Source of the DNA: Acanthococcus lagerstroemiae
Lineage: Eukaryota > Arthropoda > Insecta > Hemiptera > Eriococcidae
NCBI GenBank assembly: GCA_031841125.1
Contig: JAJSSI010000013.1
Location: 320,993-384,992, forward strand
Reading direction: 5' to 3'
Length of the DNA: 64,000 bases
Position numbers and translations under genes: made by a program. Of this stretch, positions 56,331-64,000 are shown one piece after another; the stretch's first letter is position 1, and each line of letters begins with the position of its first letter. Under the pieces are notes generated by a model. The model was not told the DNA's origin. It worked only from the letters and a program-made list of their open reading frames with translations, and did not search any database.

Positions 56331-57506
56331 GTGTTATCCTTTCTTGTAGTGAATCCTACGGATACTCACGAATACGAAATTGTAAATCTGATATCGTGTT
56401 CGGCGAGCAACCGTCTCCTAAAAACCTAATTGTGTTACTCATTTCTTCTGAAGGTACCACCTAGTTCTATATCCGCGAGGTATCTCAATCACCTTCTCGT
56501 AAAGTTGTGTTTGTAGCATACGTCACGGACAGTTCAGGTTCAATCGAAAGTGTACAAACTTTATCTAAAATTCTCTTACAAGTTCAGACTTCCCAGCTAT
56601 AAAGTCTGTGGCGTCCAACTTCCCTGAATCAAAAATTCATGGAGTTAATTTCGTCCGAGGATTAACTTCAGATCAGGATTCTCTTCACTCGGATACTCTC
56701 TTTCTCTGTCGTTGCGCCTCTTCGTAACGTCAGACTCAAAATTCTTAAACTCTGTTCCGAAGTGTTAAATCGCCGCTTCGTAATACTCTTGATGTTTCTT
56801 CTTGCGATTTCTCTCTCTATTTTTCTTCATTCGTGAACTCTAAATTCTCTAATGAGAAGCCGAGATCGGGAAGATCCCATAATTAGGAACCCGATCAACG
56901 TCTATTTTCCGTAGTAATTTGTATTATCTTCTGTTTACGTTATACTCGTGTTTCGATTAATCGATCGTCTCGTCATCGTTGTTCATCGAGCCGTGTATCC
57001 AGCGGAACAGAAACGCCCTCTGGCGAAAGTGCCACGTCGATCTACCCGTGATAAGAAGGCGAAGCCAACATCTCCGGGAAGTGACTGCGCGATCACCGAG
57101 AGCCAAGCAGAACACCGAAAAACTGACTGGGACACCCAAAAGCCCAGAAAGTTCACGTGCGGTAAATCGAATTCGCCGACACGCGGTGCTCGAAACTCAA
57201 GTACTCGTATTATTTTCTTTTACCGTGTATTTTTGTTTTACAATCAATTATTTGATTCTCATTTCCGATTTTCATACTCGTGTATTTTTTTTTGAAAATC
57301 AGTATCCAAATTTACCCGACGAGACTCGTAATTATACGCTCGTCACCTCTAAATTCATTTTCCGATTCGTACTTATTTTGTTTGTTGTATCACGTAATTT
57401 CTCGTATTCATCAAACATTGTACGCCCCGCGTGCACTCTTTAATTTACTTCTCGAATTGGGTAAGTCAATATTCCAAATCTACCTTAAATAAACGATTAT
57501 TGTCTT
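56331..57506 (+). other. Leader region of the SGNH-Ty3 element, no gene recognised
   Basis: Pyrimidine-rich, CpG-containing DNA with stops in all frames at short intervals. The 154- and 115-residue frames around 56950-57440 have no recognisable domain. Confidence 0.4.
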
Positions 57507-57656
57507 ATGTCCCAATCCCAACCTGAGTCTGATAAGTCTTCGTATTCTCGTAATCCAAAGTCTCGAATCGTTATTCACGAAAATTTCGAAAAGCAGTTCG
57601 ACGAACTAGGAAACGAAATCCCGACTGACGAGAACGTTCTTCATTCCTCGCTTACT
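57507..57656 (+). CDS. Small open frame upstream of gag
   Basis: ATG 57507 encodes about 50 residues rich in Ser, Glu and Asp (SQSQPESDKSSYSRNPKSR) before running into the duplicated segment at 57656. It is not in the gag frame. It may be an original gag start separated by the insertion, or a short leader frame. No domain. Confidence 0.3.
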
Positions 57657-58290
57657 GTTGAGTGGTGTAAACCCCACCTTACCCTACTACACGCTCACGA
57701 CATATCCCCGTTCTCCTGCACCGTACTGGCTGTAACGGTTCAACTGTGGCTCGCTTGTACTTGCTACAAGGAGTTTCGTTATAACGGTTGATGTTGGGTA
57801 TCTAGACCAAGGGTGATAAATACGGCAGTATTTATCATGAGCTTATGGCATCTCAGAATCAGAAATTCTTCCTGCCAAAAGCTCAATCATGTTCCCCAGT
57901 CCTTACGTTTGGCAGGAAGAATTTCTGATTCTGAGATGCCACACGTTTACGCATGTTCCCAAGTTGTTTTTTTTTATTGGCAGGAAGAATTTCTGATTCT
58001 GAGATGCCAGTCTATTCTTCACGTTTTTGGGATCTCGGATGTTCTGGGTTCAACAAACACTCGAGCATCCACGCTGGGATTATTTGTGATACTCGTTCGC
58101 GTGGGAGGGGGTGTTGAGTGGTGTAAACCCCACCTTACCCTACTACACGCTCACGACATATCCCCGTTCTCCTGCACCGTACTGGCTGTAACGGTTCAAC
58201 TGTGGCTCGCTTGTACTTGCTACGAGGAGTTTCGTTATAACGGTTGATAAATACTGCCGTATTTATCACCCTTGGTCTAGATACCCAACA
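57656..58290. mobile_element. Fold-back insertion with 46-bp inverted arms and a 137-bp direct duplication
   Basis: Arms 57792-57837 and 58245-58290 are perfect 46-bp inverses, starting TGTTGGGTATCTAGACCAAG. Each arm contains its own hairpin, GATAAATAC/GTATTTATC. Direct copies 57656-57792 and 58112-58248 are 137 bp with one A/G difference (at a CpG). The second copy runs straight into the right arm. No conventional target duplication is visible. The structure ends six bases before the gag ATG. Confidence 0.8.
57846..58009. repeat. Three identical 32-bp units, one inverted
   Basis: 57846-57877 (TGGCATCTCAGAATCAGAAA...) occurs inverted at 57910-57941 and again at 57978-58009. The first two form a 96-bp hairpin element; the third is an extra end. 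The ends TGGCA/TGCCA are themselves inverted. Confidence 0.85.
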
Positions 58291-58296
58291 CTTACG

Positions 58297-59337
58297 ATGA
58301 CTACTCCAAAGCCAAATCCTACGATGGAGGAGATGATGAAACGCCTCCTCGAAAACCAAACCTCGAATCAGACTAATCTAGAGACAATGATCAACACTAG
58401 TCAAACAGAGCTTAAGGCTGAATTTAAGACCAGTCAAGCTGAACTCAAACGCGAATTAATGGCGAATCAATCGAAAACTGATTCGAGATTCGAACTGATC
58501 GAAGCAAAACTGGAACAGGAGAAAGTTTCAAACCAAGTCGAAATGAAACAACTCATGACCACGTTCCGCGAACAGATTCTCGACGAAATCCCTGATCAAA
58601 TTGAACACACGTTACGATCTCGACAGGTTGAACCGCATGAACGGTTGAATTCGACTTTCTCGATCCCTAACGCTCAATCTACCGGGATTACGGATCGCAG
58701 CTCACGAGTGTCCTTCGCAGATGGAACGAACCCGGCCAAGGAACTACGAACGCCGAATACACGTCAACCACCGGAGCGGAATCTAGTCCAACAATGATCT
58801 ACCCGAGTCAGTAATCGTACGTTACGTTCCAATTCTACTTCTCAATCGTTATTATCGACCACCATCACGAAGCTACCCTCGATGGCAAAAGACTTCGCCG
58901 ATTGCCCGATCTATCAGATCGACGACAAACAAACTCCACCGCAGTACGTCGATTGCCCGATCTATCAGATCGACGACAAACAAACTCCACCGCAGTACGT
59001 CGATCAATTTGAGACAACGATAGGCCGCTTTGTAGATGACGAGGAAAGAGCGGTGCGATTTCAGAATCATTTGACACAAGGTGGAAAGAAACTAACCTCA
59101 TTATATCGCACTGACATGACCTACGACGAACTCGTAAACACTTTTCTCGATAAAAATTGGTCCTCGAAAAAGAAGCATTTATACTATTCTGAATTCTTGA
59201 CCAAAGACTTTAGAAACGTTCCACACGAGAAGCTAATCGAGGAAGTGGAGAGATGGTATTACATCTTAAATGATACCACTTTCTTCCAGAATCCTGAAGA
59301 CCTTATTTCGGGAATTAGCTTCCCGTATGCCGTTTGA
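58297..59337 (+). pseudogene. Gag of the SGNH-Ty3 element (coiled coil plus capsid-like region)
   Basis: ATG 58297 starts MTTPKPNPTMEEMMKRLLEN, followed by a long Gln/Glu/Lys coiled coil. TGA at 58795-58797 interrupts the frame, which then stays open to 59337. After a 17-residue tandem duplication (58899-59000) comes a capsid-like helical region: QFETTIGRFVDDEERAVRF, TYDELVNTFLDKNW and KLIEEVERWYYIL. Near 59300 the reading moves by one base into the frame that carries SRMPFDLKTEIY, so a small indel is inferred. No CCHC knuckle is present. The TGA sits where CGA would read Arg. This is a decayed copy; coding is still easily read. Confidence 0.75.
58899..59000 (+). repeat. 51-bp in-frame tandem duplication within gag
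   Basis: Two exact 51-bp units (58899-58949 and 58950-59000) encode DCPIYQIDDKQTPPQYV twice. Identity between units implies a recent duplication. Confidence 0.95.
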
Positions 59338-60450
59338 CCTGAAAACGGAAATCTACCGAGATGATCCTGAAACGATCTCAGACACCGTGATGATCATCAG
59401 TCGCTGGCTTGAATTAAAACATAGCCTCAGCCAGAGTAAACCATCTCGAGAGACCCGTTCAACATCGCCACCGAGAACGAGTCGTCGAAACGTCAACGTC
59501 CTTGAATATCAACATCCAGATGAGGAACTTCACGAAGTCACTTCATCCAGTGAAGAACCAAACGTTACACCTCGCGAATTTCGTATACCGCTTAACGATC
59601 ACGAAGACGATCAGCCTGCAGTCCATACGATCGCGAAACCTAGTCTACCTGGTGTGTTGAAAAACGAGACTATCACGATTCTCGGAGACGTCGTCGCTGT
59701 GCAGCTAGCCAATGCACTACTCGGGACCAACCCGAAAACCTTTCTTCCGCGTCGAGCCGTCACATGTATGCAACATCTGACTCTCGAGAAACTCTGGAAA
59801 GAGATGCCGTCGCACTTCGACGAAGTGACAAGCACCGTAATTCTCGCTGTTGGAGTCAACGACTTGCAATAGTCCGACCTCGACCTACGATCTTTCCGAA
59901 CAAACTTTAAGACATTTGTGGAAGACTTAATTAACAAAGCGAGATGCCAGAAGATTATTTTTGTTGAGATGTTCCCGCCATACGGAGATCTTCCCGATGA
60001 TCTGTGGTCCCGTATTTGCTTTTATAACAAGATGCTGTGGGACCTCAGAGAAGCGATGAGTGGCCTAGCTTACGTCATGCGAATCTTTGACGTAATGGCC
60101 CGAACAGAACCGCCTCGACCATACATCGGCCTCCAGCGATGGAACCAATCCATCCCAAAAAAGAACCTGAGATTAAACTTCGACAGGTATCGTAAAATTG
60201 ACGCTCGCGGTTTCGCATGCCCATTCGCGTGGACTGATAAAGCTCATCCCGAAATCGTGAAAATATTCGATAACGAAGTACGACCGTGGATATCAAAGAA
60301 GAACGTATCCCCGTCACCAAACGAGCAAGACCGGACCATCGTTAGCATGATTAAACAGACGTGGAGCGCCAAGTACCGAAAAATGTGCTCGAACGGTATC
60401 ATCTACCTCGAAGTAGGGAATTACGTCCTAGCCGCCCTAACCCGTCGTCT
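59300..60450 (+). pseudogene. SGNH/GDSL hydrolase-like domain in the Ty3 polyprotein
   Basis: In the second forward frame, after the end of the capsid region and a Ser/Arg-rich linker, the blocks are: TITILGDVVAVQLANALL (block I, GD-Val at 59684-59692 where GDS is usual), VILAVGVNDLQ (GxND at 59852-59863), FVEDLINKARCQKIIFVEMF and PPYGD, FYNKMLWDLREAM, and GFACPFAWTDKAHPEIVKIF (Asp 60236-60238 and His 60245-60247, as in DxxH). Spacings of about 56 and 128 residues fit SGNH hydrolases. A TAG at 59870-59872 interrupts it. The nucleophile Ser is replaced by Val, so this copy is likely noncatalytic. Such a domain is known in CR1-type LINE ORF1, not, to my knowledge, as a normal Ty3 part. Alternative: an unrelated Rossmann-like fold. 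Confidence 0.65.
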
Positions 60451-62460
60451 ATCATCTCAAAGACAGCATTCGATCAGATGCGACAAGCTAATTCGGGAAT
60501 AGATTTTCCCACCCGACCAACGCATAACGGTGATCTCGTTAACGCCACCGGAGATCCTCTCGACGCCGAAATCGACGTGACGCTGCGGTTTACTTTTAAG
60601 AACGCCCCGCCACACGACATATTTGAGTATGATTTCACGATAGGGACGAATCTCGCTCCAGTATGCTTACTCGGACGTGATTTTATCAGCCACTTCCTCG
60701 CGATCATCAACATTGCGGAAAATCGAGTGACGATTCAAGCGCGGGGAGAAGTTTTCGAGATTCCAATCGAACATCGGCCACCACCGGTTGTCTCGTACAC
60801 TGGCCCATCAAAAGCCAGCAACCACGTTCCACCCGCCGATAATCCAGAGCATGTCCCGCAGTTACGTATCATCCCGTACCCGGGGCACGATGGCCGAATA
60901 TCTCCGGAGGAAGAACCCTACCCGGGGCATGTCAACGTTGTCCACCCGGGCATCAAATTTCCGAATGTTCCCGTCAGCCAACTAGAACCACCAGCGAAAT
61001 GGACTCCGGATCCAATGAAAATGGATGAATCGATCAGGCAGTTAATCGAGATGTTCCCTGACGTCTACAACAACCGTATCGGGAAGTTCAAGCCGTTTCG
61101 ATATTCATTTCATCTAAAGAATCCCGCTACAACGATCCGAGTCAAACCGTATCCTATTCCAAGGAGCGCTGAGAAATCCGTTGATGACATTATCCGCGAT
61201 TATCAGAAAGATGGAATCATCGTAGAATCGTATGCGCCCCACCGAAACAACCTAGTCTGCGTACCGAAGGCTAATGGAGAATGGCGCGTATGTGGAGACT
61301 ATCGTGAATTGAACAAGAACCTCATTCCACCGAACCACGAAGTACCCAAACTCGAAATTTTGAAAACACGTTTTACCGGTACAACGATCTACACGGCACT
61401 GGATATGAAAGCTGCATTCCTGCAAATCGAGCTCGCAGACAAATCATCAGCGTATACGACATTCGTACACAAAGGCCAACCCTGGCGATACACTCGATTG
61501 CCGTTTGGAACGACCGAGAGCCAGGCAGGGCTCTTGTCGGCACTAAACCAGACTCTGCGCGGAACAGAAGATTATACACAATGGTATGTCAACGACATCG
61601 TTATCGCGTCGAAAACGCCGGCCGAACATTTACAACACCTGCTCGAAGTCACGAAACGACTCCAGGCCGTGGGGTTCACGATCAACTCCAGCAAATGTAA
61701 ATTCGCACAACAAGAAATCCGCTTTCTAGGTTTCGAATTGAATTCGACGGGTATTCGCCCTAGTCATGAGAATACCCAGGGCATCTTAGACCACCCGACT
61801 CCACGTAACATTCCGGAAGTCCGCAGTTATTTGGGCGCGGTAAACTTTTTCCATGCCCATATCCCCGAATGCGCCCGAATTCAAGAACCGATCGCCCGCC
61901 TCCTGAAAGGGAATATACCTTTCACCTGGGGAAGTGAACAAACCCAGGCCAAACGTGATCTCGAAGAGAAATTGAAAGAACGCATACTGCATTATCATCC
62001 AGACTGGAGTCAGGATATTCATATCTTGGCGACTGGGGGCTTGAAAGGCCTTGCCGGAACGGTATTCCAGTTTGATGCCGAAGGAAATCCGATTCCGTTA
62101 GCGTTTGTGTCCCGTGCTCTTAGAGGAGCAGAAAGCCGTTACACCACCGGAGAACTTGACCTCCTCGCGGTTATCTACACCTTAAAGAGATGCTCCTATA
62201 TGACAGCTATGAGACCGGTAAAAATCCACACACGTCCGCTACCTCGTGAACTTCTCAAGGCGTCGCCATCACTGTCACCTAGACTCGTGAAATGGGCCTT
62301 AACACTGTCCCTGTACCAGACTGAATTCATGGGACTCCAATCACCGGTCACACGCCTCGCTAAATACCATCAAGGCTTACTGGATGAGGAGACCTCTGAA
62401 GAAACGACCAACCCGTTGAGTCCTACACCTATCGAGACTCCCCGGAAAACCGTGACATGA
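60361..62460 (+). pseudogene. pol: Protease, RT and RNase H of the SGNH-Ty3 element
   Basis: The open frame, ending at TGA 62458-62460, starts within the protease. The Asp-Thr-Gly triad is not found where SSIISKTAFDQM begins; a small deletion with a frame change at about 60440-60450 is inferred. The second protease block LLGRDFISHF is intact. RT shows VCGDYRELNKNLIP, YTALDMKAAFLQI and LPFGTTESQAGL. Its active site reads YVND (Asn codon 61591-61593). RNase H retains GELDLLAVIYTLK but the TDAS and TDH positions read TGG and THTR-like. The 700-residue frame is otherwise uninterrupted, so these are substitutions rather than large lesions. Confidence 0.85.
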
Positions 62461-63756
62461 CCCGACAATGGTGTCCACCACTTTGGGGCAAAACCTAGCC
62501 CAAACCTGTTAAAGACATTTCGTAATTTGCGACAGGCACAGGAAGCCGATGTCGAGCTTTACGACCTCTGTACGAAATTCCCGCACCAGTTCCGGATAGC
62601 AGATGGACTCGTTCAACGCCTGGGACGAGACAGAATCTGGCGCGTAATTGTACCTTTCCAGCTGCAAAAGGAGATATGTCAATACTACCACGTCTATTAT
62701 GGACATGTTGGGATCTCCAAAACCACGAACATCATTCTGCGAACGTTCACGTTCCCGAGCGTGAAATCCCTCGTGGAGAAAATTGTTTCATCTTGCCATA
62801 TCTGCGCAACTAGTAAAAATGCACCTACCAACGTCCGCCTCGAACCCGCACACATCCGAACTACGAGACCACGGGAAGTACTGTCGATCGACCATTTCGG
62901 CCCCATCTCGAAAGGCCGAGGGGGAGTCGATCGTATTCTTGTGGTTACCGATGCGTTCAGCGGCTTTACGAAACTTTATGCGGTGAAGAGCGCCGATACA
63001 AAATCTAGCATCCGTGCGCTGGAACGGTATATCGAGCAGGAAGGAAAACCTGAAACGATTCTCTCGGATAATGCATCGTGTTTCACGAGTCACGAGTGGA
63101 TCCAGCATTGGCAACGAAGGCAAATACGAATCCGTCATGTCTCGCCGCATTCACCGAATGCCAACGTCGCCGAAAGACGAATGGCCCGCATAGCTGAGTT
63201 AATACGAATGAACGTATCTCCCGAGAAGCAGGGAAAGTGGGCTGAACTGCTTCCAGACATTGAGAAAACAATCAACGAAGTGGAACTTCGTACGACAGGA
63301 TACCCTCCTGTAACGGTTCAACATTTAATTCCCGTCTCCGAACCGTTGGTCGATACTCTGAACCTCCCGACACCCGTCATCCAGGCCGACCAGGTGTATA
63401 CCCGAGTTTTTAATCGGCGCAAGGCAGATCAAGAATATCGTGATAATCGCCTGCACGAAAAGGGAAGAAAACTCTGACCTGGCGATTACGTATACGTCGC
63501 GACTTTTCCTGTCTCCTCGAAGCTACACAACATCTCGGCTAAACTCTGCCGGAAAGCCAGAGGACCTTTTCGCGTCGTCAGGGAGAAAACACCGAACTGC
63601 TACATTGTCCAAGATCTTGACGATGGTCATACCGAGACACAAAACGTCTGGAACCTAATCTTTCGGATGAGTCCTAACGAAAATCAGGGACCCGAGAATC
63701 TAAGTCGATCCACCGTTAAGACTCTTAATCCTAAAACGTCATCTCTCCCGAAATAG
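62461..63756 (+). pseudogene. Integrase of the SGNH-Ty3 element
   Basis: It continues in the pol frame after TGA 62458-62460 and is interrupted by TGA 63475-63477 before the final TAG 63754-63756. The zinc finger has the His...His...Cys-x2-Cys pattern (YYHVYYGHVG ... SSCHICATSK). The core has IDHFGPIS, LSDNASCF and NANVAERRMARI for the D, D, E triad. The tail block PGDYVYVATFP and CRKARGPFRVV, and DLDDGHTE, is the SH3-like end. Both TGAs fit C-to-T changes of CGA. The triad itself is intact. The last 240 bases of the window after 63756 are AT-rich; a 3' LTR, if any, lies outside. Confidence 0.87.
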
Positions 63757-64000
63757 TTCAAAAACCTTATGTGCTCCCGAGACTTCATTTCTTGATCTCT
63801 TCCCGTCCTTCCCGTACCCGGGGCACGACTGTCTTATTGTAAATATATATATAAATAATTGATACGTTAAAAATTGTATATAATGTATATAATGTATTTG
63901 TACATATCAATTTTCCACATATTTTTCTTTTCGTTTTTCTTATTTATAATCCTGTTTGTAAATATGTACAGTTCCATGGACATCAACCGGCAATATAAGC
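63757..64000. other. Downstream flank, no gene found
   Basis: AT-rich, with a TACCCGGGGCACGA motif at about 63815 that also occurs inside pol at 60876 and, changed, at 60922. No polypurine tract or LTR start can be shown before the window ends. Confidence 0.4.

Noticed and set aside
56948..57443. 115- and 154-residue frames in the Ty3 leader as genes
   Set aside because: They overlap each other in different frames, have no domain, and lie between the primer-site-like sequence and gag, where a leader is expected.
63757..64000. 3' LTR of the SGNH-Ty3 element
   Set aside because: I found no similarity to the DNA before the candidate primer site and no clear polypurine tract; the LTR probably lies beyond the window.

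Overview
This 64 kb window is eukaryotic, almost certainly arthropod (probably insect) nuclear DNA. It is AT-rich, has no operons, and shows introns with GT-AG borders. Nearly every supportable gene belongs to a transposable element. I see no confident host gene, no rRNA or tRNA gene and no CRISPR array. The host order cannot be decided from the sequence.

Layout. 1-2300: 3' part of a Ty3-type LTR retrotransposon with a gag/pol slippery site, an internal deletion fusing RT to the integrase tail, a polypurine tract and a 3' LTR. 2330-4830: inverted repeats and pyrimidine-rich repeat DNA. About 4831-9677: a DNA transposon-like unit holding an apparently intact five-exon minus-strand gene (8806-5753), a subterminal motif on both sides and a tandemly duplicated, phase-symmetric exon. 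10306-10872: decayed exon of another transposase-like family. 11027-15622: complete Ty1/copia element with identical 150-bp LTRs and an ATATA target duplication, but two in-frame stops. 17968-19294, 26590-27936, 37088-37330 and 42542-44501: four copies of one EnSpm/CACTA-like transposase family, the last nearly complete. 32411-34202: broken second copia element. 37528-37985: transposase-like two-exon start, cut by a truncated Ty3 pol (37985-40495, minus). 45050-48130: two adjacent satellite-like arrays. 51100-54505: cluster of a dispersed repeat family with stacked GC-TTC-GC hairpins.

The most unusual object is the Ty3-type element at about 56310-63756. Its polyprotein runs Gag (coiled coil, capsid-like), then a region with the blocks of an SGNH/GDSL-hydrolase fold where a zinc-knuckle nucleocapsid would be expected, then protease, RT, RNase H and integrase. 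The SGNH block I serine is replaced, as are an RT active-site Asp and RNase H acidic residues. Its leader carries a fold-back structure with 46-bp perfect inverted arms, a 137-bp direct duplication and nested 32-bp inverted repeats.

Five short hAT-type MITEs with recognisable 8-bp target duplications are scattered through 34.8-50.2 kb. Several nonsense codons read as TGA where related proteins tend to carry Arg, which suggests CpG-to-TpG decay. Some copies have diverged only slightly while others are heavily broken, so the window looks like a nested transposon graveyard with a few recent insertions.
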